64,000 bases of DNA from Solirubrobacter sp963724195 (GTDB lineage Bacteria > Actinomycetota > Thermoleophilia > Solirubrobacterales > Solirubrobacteraceae), in contig CAVRTQ010000010.1 in NCBI GenBank assembly GCA_963724195.1, positions 62,001 through 126,000 of the forward strand, in the 5' to 3' direction. The notes beneath the pieces were generated by a model. That model did not search any database, had not been told where the DNA came from, and worked only from the letters and a program-made list of their open reading frames with translations. A program made the position numbers and the translations under genes. Positions 46,720 through 54,790 of this stretch are shown one piece after another; position 1 is the stretch's first letter; each line of letters begins with the position of its first letter.

Positions 46720-47214
46720 ATGGCCATCCAACTTGATGAAATCGACGTCCGATTGCTCAGGGAGCTGGAGACGGACGCCGACCGGCCCAACGTGGAGCTC
46801 GCCCGGCTCATCGGGCTCTCGCCGGCCGCCACGCTCAACCGCGTCCGGCGGCTGAAAGAGTCGGGGGTGATCCGCAAGATCGCGGCGCGGCTGGACTCCG
46901 CCACGGCCGGGTTCACGCTGCAGGTCTACGTCATGGTCACGCTCGCCCGCCACGACGTGGCGGCCGAGAAGCGCTTCAACGCCGAGGTGGCCGCGATCGA
47001 CAACATCATCGCCGCCGACTCCGTCGCCGGCGAGACGGACGCGCTGTTGATGATCGCCGCGCGGGACGTCGCCGAGCTGCAGCTCGTGCTCTCGCGCCTG
47101 TCCACCCGCGGCGGCGCGCAGCGGTTGATCACGCTGCTGCGGCTCGGGGAGCTCAAACCTTCATCGCCGCTGCCCGTCCGTGCGACATCCGTCCAATCGC
47201 GTCGGGCGCCGTAG
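46720..47214 (+). CDS. Lrp/AsnC family transcriptional regulator
   Basis: The 164 residues from ATG 46720 have an N-terminal helix-turn-helix (DVRLLRELETDADRPNVELARLIGLSPAATLNRVRRL) and a C-terminal RAM ligand-binding domain (FTLQVYVMVTLARH, then GETDALLMIAARDVAELQLVL). TATTGT is 8 nt before the ATG. It likely controls the divergent EamA exporter in response to an amino acid. Confidence 0.93.
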   Translation: MAIQLDEIDVRLLRELETDADRPNVELARLIGLSPAATLNRVRRLKESGVIRKIAARLDSATAGFTLQVYVMVTLARHDVAAEKRFNAEVAAIDNIIAADSVAGETDALLMIAARDVAELQLVLSRLSTRGGAQRLITLLRLGELKPSSPLPVRATSVQSRRAP

Positions 47215-47236
47215 CGGGCCGGTCGATCAGGTGAAC

Positions 47237-47398
47237 ATGGAGATCCAAGCCAGCGCCGCGTTCATGATTCAGGCCAACAGCCTGAACGCCGTCCGCGACA
47301 CGCTCGCCGCCGCCCAGGCGGCCCCGGCCAAGACGCCGGAGCAGCACGCCGACGTGATCCTGCAGTTGTCAGCCGCTGCCCAGCGGCTGATGAGCTAA
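47237..47398 (+). CDS. hypothetical protein, 53 residues
   Basis: ATG 47237 is preceded by AGGTGA. The product MEIQASAAFMIQANSLNAVR... is one or two Ala/Gln-rich helices with no known motif. Codon usage looks normal for this DNA. It lies between the Lrp gene and another small gene on the same strand. Confidence 0.5.
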   Translation: MEIQASAAFMIQANSLNAVRDTLAAAQAAPAKTPEQHADVILQLSAAAQRLMS

Positions 47399-47503
47399 GC
47401 AAGCTCGCGCTAGCCACACCTCGGACGGGGGAGTACCGGCCGCGCAAGACGCGTGGTCGCCCCCTGACGTATCACGGGCCGTGGCGCGATGCTCTGTCCC
47501 ACG

Positions 47504-47707
47504 ATGTCCGCTCACGACCTCCACAACCAACTGCTTGAACTGCGCGCCGAGCGCGCCCTCGCCGAAGAGACCGGCGTCGCCCACATCCGCTCCTACATGG
47601 CGGACCTCGAACGCGACATCGCGCGCTCGCAGGCCGCGTACGTCGGCGCCGCCGTCACCGAGCTCGCCACGTTCCGCGGCGAGCTCGACGGGCGCAACTT
47701 CGGCTAG
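47504..47707 (+). CDS. hypothetical protein, 67 residues, helical
   Basis: ATG 47504 begins MSAHDLHNQLLELRAERALA, followed by a second helix (GVAHIRSYMADLERDIARSQ) and an end ELDGRNFG. It reads like a small helical hairpin protein. It is convergent with ftsH; if the ftsH frame is read literally it would be covered antisense, which is one reason to think ftsH carries an extra base. Confidence 0.6.
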   Translation: MSAHDLHNQLLELRAERALAEETGVAHIRSYMADLERDIARSQAAYVGAAVTELATFRGELDGRNFG

Positions 47708-47766
47708 GCCCGCTCGACCCGCCACCCGTAAGGTCGGATGATCGGGGTGGGCGGAGGGGCTGCGCC

Positions 47767-49756
47767 TTACGTCCGGCTTCTCGGGGTGCGCGCGGAGCTC
47801 CGCGGCGCCGCCGGCCAAGCCGGGACGGAGGTGGCGCTTGGCCGCCTCACGGTCACGCGTGACCGTGCCGGGGATCTCGGGACGCTCCGGGCCGGGCGGA
47901 AGCTCCTCGGCCTCTTCGCCCCAGACCTCGATCTCGGTCTTGCCGTCGAGCAGCGCGACGAACTCGTCGGCCTCGATCGTCTCGCGCTTGAGCAGGAGCT
48001 CGGAGATCGTCTCCAGGTGGTCCTTGTGCTCGGAGAGGATGTCGCGGGCCACCTGGTGCGCCGACTCGACGATGCGGCGGATCTCGTCGTCGATCTCGCG
48101 CGCGATCTCGTCGGAGTAGTCGGGCTCGGAGCTGAACTCGCGGCCGAGGAACGGCTGGCCGTGGTCGTGGCCGAACACGCGCGGGCCGAGCTTCTCGCTC
48201 ATGCCGAAGCGCATCACCATCTGCTTGGCGGTGGCCGTGACCTTCTCGAGGTCGTTCGACGCGCCCGTGGTGATCTCGCGGAAGACGATCTCCTCCGCGG
48301 CGCGGCCGCCGAGCGTCATCGCCATCGTATCCAGCAGCTCCGCGCGCGTGGTGAGGAACTTGTCCTCGGTCGGCATGCTGATCGTGTAGCCGAGGGCCTG
48401 GCCGCGGGAGATGATCGAGATCTTGTGGACCGGGTCGGCGTGCTCGAGGAAGTGGCCGACGAGCGCGTGGCCCATCTCGTGGTACGCCGTGATCAGGCGT
48501 TCCTTCTCGCCCATGACCCGGGTCTTCTTCTCCGGGCCGGCGACCACGCGCATGATGCCCTCTTCGAGCTCGACCTGCGTGATCTCCTTCTTGCCCGTGC
48601 GGGCGGCGAGGAGCGCGGCCTCGTTGACGAGGTTCGCGAGGTCGGCGCCCGTGAAGCCCGGCGTCTGGCCCGCGAGCGCGTCCAGCTCGATGTTCTTGGC
48701 CAGCGGCTTGCCGCGGGTGTGGACCTCGAGGATCTTCGCGCGGCCCTTGCGGTCCGGGCGGTCCACGGTGACCTGACGGTCGAAGCGGCCGGGGCGCAGC
48801 AGGGCGGGGTCAAGGATGTCGGGCCGGTTGGTGGCCGCGATCATGATGATGTTGTCCTTGGCCTCGAAGCCGTCCATCTCCACCAGGAGCTGGTTCAGCG
48901 TCTGCTCGCGCTCGTCGTGACCGCCGCCCATGCCGGCGCCACGGTGGCGGCCGACGGCGTCGATCTCGTCCATGAAGATGATGCAGGGCGAGTTCTGCTT
49001 GGCCTGCTCGAAGAGGTCGCGCACACGTGAGGCGCCGACACCGACGAACATCTCGACGAAGTCCGAGCCCGAGATCGAGAAGAACGGCACGCCGGCTTCA
49101 CCCGCGACCGCACGCGCGAGGAGCGTCTTGCCGGTGCCGGGAGGCCCGTAGAGCAGCACGCCCTTCGGGATCCGGGCGCCGAGCGCCTGGAACTTCTTCG
49201 GGTTCTCGAGGAACTCCTTGATCTCGTGCAGCTCCTCGACGGCCTCGTCCGCGCCGGCGACGTCGCGGAAGGTGATCTTCGGCGAGTCCACGCTCATGCG
49301 CTTGGCGCGCGACTTGCCGAAGGACATGACCTTCGAGCCGCCGCCCTGGACCTGGTTCATCAGGAAGATCCAGAAGCCGATGAAGATCAGGATCGGGAAC
49401 ACGTACGTCAGCAGCGAGAGCAGGACGTTCGAGCGCGCGGGCTTGATGTCGAAGTTGTTGATCAGCCGATCCGACTGCGCCTGGCGCAGCTTGTTGATCA
49501 GCGCCGCGCCGGATTCGCCCTGAACCCAGCCGACCGTGTACTTCTTCGGGTCGGCGCCCTTGAGGGTCACCTCGGCCGAGTTGTCCTTCGTGCGCAGCGT
49601 GACGGTCTCGATGGCGCCGTCGTCGATCTGCGCGAGGAACTGGCTGTAGGACGTGCGTGGCGCCTCGTTACCGCTCTGGATGAGCTTCGAGGCGAAGAAG
49701 GCCAGCACGATCACGATCAAGATCGGGAATGCCGCGCTCTTGAAGAAACGACTCAT
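47767..49756 (-). CDS. ftsH: ATP-dependent zinc metalloprotease FtsH, one extra base near its 3' end
   Basis: FtsH degrades membrane and regulatory proteins. Two membrane helices (FPILIVIVLAFFASKLI, and LLSLLTYVFPILIFIGFWIF), Walker A GPPGTGKT, Walker B IIFMDEIDAVGRHRG, the arginine-finger region and the protease site HEMGH are all intact. After AELRAHPEKPD the literal frame runs 130 residues further, antisense to small genes. Removing one G there gives TAA at 47767-47769, so I place the end there, at about 663 residues. It stands after tilS and hpt as in B. subtilis. Confidence 0.94.
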
Positions 49757-49893
49757 GAATGGGCGCGCATCCAGCGCGCGGGGGTGGCACTGCGAGTCAA
49801 GGGAATCAAGGCTACCAGGGGTGTTGCGGGTCCAAAGAGGGTTGGCGCAGTGTGGTGCGGCTTCCTATGGCGCGGCTAATCGAACGATCAGCG

Positions 49894-50424
49894 TCAGTCG
49901 GTGAGCGTGAGCGTCGCGACGTACGGCAGGCCGCGGTAGCGCTCGGCGTAGTCCAGGCCGTAGCCGATGGCGAACTTGTCCGGGATCTCGAATCCGGTGT
50001 AACGGACCGGAAGGTCCACAGTGCGCCGGCTCGGCTTGGTCAGCAGCGCGCACACCTCGAGGCTCGCCGGCCCGCGGGCCTCCAGGGTGCGCAGCAGGTA
50101 CTGCAGGGTCAGACCGCTGTCCACGATGTCCTCGACCACCAGCACGTGCCGGCCTTCGAGCGGCGCGTCGAGGTCCTTGAGGATGCGCACCACGCCGCTG
50201 GACTCGGTCGAGGAGCCGTAGGACGAGACCGCCATGAAGTCGATCTCGCACGTGACGTCGAGATGGCGCATCAGGTCCGCCAGGAACAGCACGGCCCCCT
50301 TGAGGACACCGATGAGGAGGAGGTTCTTGCCCGCGTAGTCCCGGGTGATCTCCTCACCCATCTGCTTGATCTTGTGCTGCAACTCGTCGGCTTGGACGAG
50401 GATCTCGCCGATCTCTTCGCTCAC
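49894..50424 (-). CDS. hpt: hypoxanthine phosphoribosyltransferase
   Basis: The 176-residue enzyme makes IMP or GMP from hypoxanthine or guanine and PRPP. The PRPP motif is VLVVEDIVDSGLTLQYLL, the flexible loop is near SSYGSSTESSG, and the end FAIGYGLDYAERYRGLPYV is typical. GTG 50424 has TAGACT 8 nt upstream. A longer frame to 50514 would overlap tilS and is less likely. The tilS-hpt-ftsH order is conserved in many bacteria. Confidence 0.95.
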   Translation of the reverse strand: MSEEIGEILVQADELQHKIKQMGEEITRDYAGKNLLLIGVLKGAVLFLADLMRHLDVTCEIDFMAVSSYGSSTESSGVVRILKDLDAPLEGRHVLVVEDIVDSGLTLQYLLRTLEARGPASLEVCALLTKPSRRTVDLPVRYTGFEIPDKFAIGYGLDYAERYRGLPYVATLTLTD

Positions 50425-50446
50425 GGCCGCGGAGTCTAGGGGCCCG

Positions 50447-51778
50447 TCAGGCGCCTGGCCGCCAGACGAGGCGCGCGCGTAAGCCTTCGCCCCCGCGCGC
50501 ACGAAATCGTTCACCCGTGGCGACGCCCGGAACCCACACGATCTCGCCGTCGGAGACCACCACCGGGAGCCGGTGCCGCTGAGCCCGCGGGACCTTGCGG
50601 TCGGTGAACAGGTCCTGCAGGGACTTCGTGCCGTCGAGCCCGAGCGGGCGCATCCGATCCCCCGCCCGCCACGCGCGCACTTCCAGGTCGGAGGCGAGCG
50701 CCGCCGCGTCGAGCGTCCCGTCGGCGATCGCGAACGCGCCGAGCTCGCACGACACCTCGCCGCCGGCGAACGCCACCCGCCCGGGCACGGCCAGGCGCGC
50801 GACCTCGCCCGCGCCGCCTCGCCGCCATCGCCCGACCCGCCCGCGCCCTCGCCGCTCCGCCCTCGCCGCCACGCCGCCCGCCCTCGCCACGCCGCCCTCG
50901 CCGCGCCCGCCCTCGCGCCGCGCCCGGCCGTACTCCACGGTGAGCCGGATCCCGCCGGGCAGGTCGACGTGCCCCGTCCCGCCGCGCGCGGCCAGCGCGA
51001 GGATCGTCTCCATGTGCTCGGCGACCGGCGCCGGCTCGGCGATCCGCTGCACGGTGAGGCGTGCGAGCGCGGGCGGGAGCGTGGTGAGGTCGGCGCCCGG
51101 ATCGATCAGCGTGTCGAGCACGGCGGCCTCGTCGCGCAGCTGCTCGAGCGTGCGCGCCACGTTCGCCTCCGCGGCCGGGTGCAGGGCGAGGATCTCCCGG
51201 ATCCGGCCGCGGGTGGTGGTCGCGTTGGTCGCGTCCTCGCGCCACGGCAGCCCGCGGGCCTCGCAGTACGCCGCCGTCTCCGCGCGGGTCAGCCCGAGCA
51301 ACGGCCGGACCACGCGCCCCGACCGCGCCGGCATCCCGAGCAGCGCGCGTCGCCCGGGCGAGGCGACGAGCCGGTAGAGCACGGTCTCGGCCTGGTCGGT
51401 GGCCGTGTGGCCGACGGCGATCGCGCCCTCCAGCCGCTCGGCGGCGCCGTAGCGGAGCTCCCGCGCCCACGCCTGCAGATTGCCCTCCGGCGTCCCCGCC
51501 CGGACCACCTCCAGCGGCACCTCGAGCCGCTCGCACAGGTTCCGGCAGTGCGCCTCGTCCGCGTCCGCCTCATCGCGCAACCCGTAGTTGACGTGCAGCG
51601 CGACCACCGGCCCGGCGAGCCGCACCGCGAGGTCGAGCAGGCACACCGAGTCCCGCCCGCCCGACAGGAGCACCACCACGGGACCGGCGAGCAACCCGCC
51701 GGCGGCAACCCGCGCCTCGACGTCGCCGGCGACGTCCGGGGGCGGCGATGCCTCGCCGCGCTCGTCCGCGGCGCTCAT
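50447..51778 (-). CDS. tilS: tRNA(Ile)-lysidine synthase
   Basis: TilS puts lysine on C34 of the AUA-reading tRNA-Ile. The PP-loop is LLSGGRDSVCLLDLA; HVNYGLRDEADADEAHC and AVGHTATDQAETVLYRLVASPG follow. The C-terminal domain has RAWRAGDRMRPLGLDGTKSLQDLFTDRKVPR. An unusual insert of about 35 residues, nearly all Gly, Arg and Ala (encoded at 50800-50930 by repeats of CGCCCTCGCC-like words), lies between two C-terminal strands. ATG 51778 overlaps the cyclase stop (ATGA). Confidence 0.94.
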   Translation of the reverse strand: MSAADERGEASPPPDVAGDVEARVAAGGLLAGPVVVLLSGGRDSVCLLDLAVRLAGPVVALHVNYGLRDEADADEAHCRNLCERLEVPLEVVRAGTPEGNLQAWARELRYGAAERLEGAIAVGHTATDQAETVLYRLVASPGRRALLGMPARSGRVVRPLLGLTRAETAAYCEARGLPWREDATNATTTRGRIREILALHPAAEANVARTLEQLRDEAAVLDTLIDPGADLTTLPPALARLTVQRIAEPAPVAEHMETILALAARGGTGHVDLPGGIRLTVEYGRARREGGRGEGGVARAGGVAARAERRGRGRVGRWRRGGAGEVARLAVPGRVAFAGGEVSCELGAFAIADGTLDAAALASDLEVRAWRAGDRMRPLGLDGTKSLQDLFTDRKVPRAQRHRLPVVVSDGEIVWVPGVATGERFRARGGEGLRARLVWRPGA

Positions 51779-52941
51779 CGCGGCGCCGCCAGGAACAGCT
51801 CCGTGGCCTCGTCGAACCCCTTCAGCTTCACGGCGCCGATCGGCTGGAACGCGAGGTGGCGGCCCGCGACCGCGCGCACCTCCGACGTGACCAGCACTTC
51901 GCCGCCGGTCGCCCGCGCCGCCACGCGGGACGCGAGGTTCACGGCGCGGCCGTAGTAGTCGCCGTCGCGGTAGAGGACCGAGCCGGCGTGCAGGCCGATG
52001 CGCGGCAACGGCCGCTCCGTCTGCATCTTCTGGAAGCCGACGGCCCAGTCCACCAGCGCGCTCAAATCCGTGCCGACGACCATCACCTCGTCGCCGATCG
52101 TCTTGACCACGCGCGCGTCGTCGGGGAGCGTCTCGGTCACCTGCTCGACGAAGTGCTCGACCACGGAGAGCGCTTCCTCCTCACCCACTTCCTCGGTGAG
52201 CCGCGTGTAGCCGGCCAGATCGGCGAACGCGATCGCCACCCGGAGCCGCCCGAGCGCCGCGTCGTCGGTGACCGCCTCCAGGTGCCCGACCACGTCCTGC
52301 TCGAGGAAGTGATGCAACAGCCGCGTGTGCACGGAGTCCATGATCGGCCCGGTCAGCGGCAGCAACTCCGCCGCCAGGTCCGACAGCTCCTCGGCCATCT
52401 CGAGCACGGGCGAGCCGTCGCGGATCATCGGCTCGTGGACGTAGAGGTGGAAGAGCTTGACCTCGGCGTCGGCGATCTGCGCGAGCGCCTGCCCGTACAC
52501 GCGCACGATCTGCAGGAACGCGACGAGCGGCAGCCCGGCGTCCAGCACCGCGCCGAACCGCCGCAGCAGCTCGACGTCGTCGTCACTGAGTCGCTCCACC
52601 GACGCGGAGGGAAAGCCCGCGGCCGCCCAGATGCGGCGGATGAGCTCGGGCTCGATCCCGGTCTCCTCGGCCGCCTCCGCCAGGGTGCGCGGCGCACCGC
52701 CGCGCTCCGGGAACAGGTCCTCCAGGTACCCGTACGCGAGCCGGCCCTCCTTCGCCGCGCCCCGCAGCGCCGCCAGCGAGTGCCCGCGGGCGCGCATCCG
52801 CGCCACGATCCGGGCCTGGGCGAGCGCCGCCGGCGTCCACTCCCCGTCGCTCAGCGGCACGATCCCCTCCGCCACCCAGCGGCGCAGGGTGGCGGGCGAG
52901 ACGGAGAGCGCGCGGGCGACGTCGGTCAGCGAGTCGGCCAT
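51775..52941 (-). CDS. helix-turn-helix / class III adenylate-guanylate cyclase fusion
   Basis: The 388 residues start with a MerR-like helix-turn-helix (LTDVARALSVSPATLRRWVAEGIVP) and a second HTH-like segment (RTLAEAAEETGIEPELIRRIWAA), then a sensor-like helical region. The C-terminal cyclase domain (about 210-388) has VAIAFADLAGYTRL (metal Asp), VVKTIGDEVMVV (Lys and second Asp) and YYGRAVNLASRVAA (Asn and Arg), so all catalytic residues are there for a homodimer. The Lys suggests ATP. It is coupled to tilS. It may bind DNA and make cAMP in one protein. Confidence 0.9.
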   Translation of the reverse strand: MADSLTDVARALSVSPATLRRWVAEGIVPLSDGEWTPAALAQARIVARMRARGHSLAALRGAAKEGRLAYGYLEDLFPERGGAPRTLAEAAEETGIEPELIRRIWAAAGFPSASVERLSDDDVELLRRFGAVLDAGLPLVAFLQIVRVYGQALAQIADAEVKLFHLYVHEPMIRDGSPVLEMAEELSDLAAELLPLTGPIMDSVHTRLLHHFLEQDVVGHLEAVTDDAALGRLRVAIAFADLAGYTRLTEEVGEEEALSVVEHFVEQVTETLPDDARVVKTIGDEVMVVGTDLSALVDWAVGFQKMQTERPLPRIGLHAGSVLYRDGDYYGRAVNLASRVAARATGGEVLVTSEVRAVAGRHLAFQPIGAVKLKGFDEATELFLAAPR

Positions 52942-52954
52942 GCGCGCTCCTTTC

Positions 52955-53380
52955 CTACACGAGCAGGTGCGGTTTCTCCCGCTCGAGGTACTCCCGGTAC
53001 AGCGCGTAGATCGGCTTGGTGACCGGGATCAGGTCGAGCGCGGCCTTCATGTCCCCGCCCGTCTTGATCCGCCGCCGCGCGACCGCCATCGCGACGTTCT
53101 CCTTGCCCTGGAAGTAGCGGTTGGCCACTTCCGACGACATGGTCATCCGCACCTTCGGCTTCCAGTCGACGTCGTCGGACCACTCCCAGTACAGGTTGCC
53201 CGCTTCGTCGTCGGTCGCCGCGCGGATGTTGACGACCACGTCGAAGTCGCTGAACTCGAACTGCTGGGGCGTGTCGGCGTCACGGAGCTTGGGCCCCATC
53301 TCCGAGTCCGCGTCCATCATCGAGAAGACCGCGTCCATGACTTCGCGCAGTTCCTTCGCGGACTCGAACGAGGCGCTCAT
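52955..53380 (-). CDS. SCP2 sterol-binding-domain-like protein
   Basis: The 141 residues resemble SCP2 lipid-transfer domains: a helix, then FDVVVNIRAATDDEAGNLYWEW strands, a helix with ANRYFQGKENVAMAVARRRIKTGGDMKAALDLIP and the tail YALYREYLEREKP. Such folds carry fatty acids or sterol-like lipids. It begins 4 bp after the phasin-like gene, so the two are cotranscribed. Confidence 0.82.
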   Translation of the reverse strand: MSASFESAKELREVMDAVFSMMDADSEMGPKLRDADTPQQFEFSDFDVVVNIRAATDDEAGNLYWEWSDDVDWKPKVRMTMSSEVANRYFQGKENVAMAVARRRIKTGGDMKAALDLIPVTKPIYALYREYLEREKPHLLV

Positions 53381-53383
53381 GGG

Positions 53384-54105
53384 CTACGGCGTCGGCTTCG
53401 GAGCCGCGGGGTCGGGCTTGGCGACCGGAGCCGTGGACGCGGCGGGCTTGGGCGGCGCGGGCGCCGGCGGCTTCGCCGGGACCGGCGTGTTGACCACGCG
53501 GGACGCGGGCTTCGCCGCCGCCGGCGTGTTGACCACGCGGGACGCGGGCTTCGCCGCCGCCGGCTTCTTGATCACGCGCGAGGCGGGCTTCTTGCGCCGC
53601 CGCGGGCTTCTTCGCCGCCGCCGGCTTCTTCGCGGCCGCCGGCTTCTTCGCCGCCGCCGGCTTCTTCGCCGCCGAGCGCTTGCGCGCCGCCGCGGGCTTC
53701 TTGGCCGCCGGCGTCGCCCCGAGCAGCCGCCGCCGCGGGCTTCCTCTTCGCCGCCGAGCGCTTGCGCGCCGCCGCCGGCTTCTTCACCACCGGTGTAACG
53801 GCCGCCGGCTTCTTGGCGCCACGACCCGGCTTGATCTCCAGCGAAGCCACGCGCGCAGCGAGCGCCTCGACCTCGCTTCGCAGCCGCTTGACCTCGTCAA
53901 GGACACGCATGTCCTCGAGCGTGTGCCGGACACGGCCAGCGGCCGCGGCGATCTCGTCGACGATCTCGCGCGTGCGGTCGCGGGTCGCGGATGCGCCCTC
54001 GGCCGACGCCTTCAGGGTGCCCTCTACGGCGGCACGCAGGGCGGCGACGGGATCGTCGCTGCCCTTCTTGGACTGCTTCTTCTTGTCCTTGTCCTTCTTG
54101 GCCAT
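53384..54105 (-). CDS. phasin-like protein with histone H1-like Lys/Ala/Pro tail, two frame breaks
   Basis: ATG 54105 opens a Lys-rich start (MAKKDKDKKKQSKKG), a helical domain of about 75 residues (DDPVAALRAAVEGTLKASAEG... RLRSEVEALAARVASLE) and a long tail of KKPAAAK/KRSAAK units ending in PAKPPAPAPPKPAA. The frame breaks near 53720 and 53590 in the repeats. The layout recalls PhaF, the Pseudomonas granule phasin whose H1-like tail binds DNA. Its neighbours are another coiled-coil phasin-like gene and an SCP2 protein. Plain nucleoid binding is the alternative. Confidence 0.72.
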
Positions 54106-54118
54106 GATCCCTCGAACC

Positions 54119-54619
54119 TTATTCGGACTTCTTGTTCGTTGCGGCCCGCTTACCGGCCGGTTTCGCTGTGGGTGCCTCGTCGACGGCCAGCCGCTCCTGC
54201 TCGCGCGGGACGGGCGGCGGTACCGCGTCAATCGCGTCTGACACGTGCGAGACGTCGTGCGTGAGCTTGGCCAGCTGGCGCTCGAGCGCGCTCAGCCGCT
54301 CCACCAGCGCCGCGTCGGAGCCGAGTTTCGCGCTCAACGTGTCCACCCCGTCCTGCAGGCGGTCGAGCGACTCCTCGATCCCTTCGAGCCGGGTGCCGAC
54401 GGAGCGCAGCCGGCGCGTGAGCCGGTCGATGTCCGCCGCCGACGGCAGGTTGAGCGCGCCCATCGCCGCCTCCTGCGCCTGCACCGCCTTCTCGCGCGCG
54501 GAGAACGCACGGGTGATCGCGGAGTTGATCAGCGGGTTCTCGAGCAGGTCTGACGCGAGCTTCCCGAGCGCTTCCTCACCCTGCTTGGACATCCGGTCGC
54601 GGAAGCCATCATCAGCCAT
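54119..54619 (-). CDS. coiled-coil phasin-like protein
   Basis: The 166 residues are helical: SKQGEEALGKLASDLLENPLINSAITRAFSARE, a DIDRLTRRLRSVGTRLEGIEESL coiled coil and a Pro/Lys-rich end. The ENPL..SAI.RAF..REKA pattern reminds me of small phasin-like or granule-associated proteins. AAGGAG precedes ATG 54619. It leads the three-gene set with the H1-tailed protein and the SCP2 protein. Confidence 0.7.
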   Translation of the reverse strand: MADDGFRDRMSKQGEEALGKLASDLLENPLINSAITRAFSAREKAVQAQEAAMGALNLPSAADIDRLTRRLRSVGTRLEGIEESLDRLQDGVDTLSAKLGSDAALVERLSALERQLAKLTHDVSHVSDAIDAVPPPVPREQERLAVDEAPTAKPAGKRAATNKKSE

Positions 54620-54790
54620 CGCCTACACAACTCCTTATCGAACGTGTATGAAGCGGACGGTACCTTAGGCGCCGAGGAGCGAGGTCGCTGGACCTCGACC
54701 GCAGGTCGAGCTGTACGAAAGACTGAAAACAACTGCGGCGCGTATCCGCGAGAATCGTCAGGATTCCGCGTCGAAGCGTTGCCACTTGTG

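Noticed and set aside
47369..47766. A 130-residue C-terminal extension of FtsH
   Set aside because: It is off-composition, antisense to small ORFs, and disappears if one base is removed after HPEKPD.
54620..54790. c-di-AMP (ydaO) riboswitch before the wall hydrolase
   Set aside because: Such riboswitches often precede wall hydrolases in actinobacteria and disA is in this window, but I could not find the conserved ydaO blocks here.
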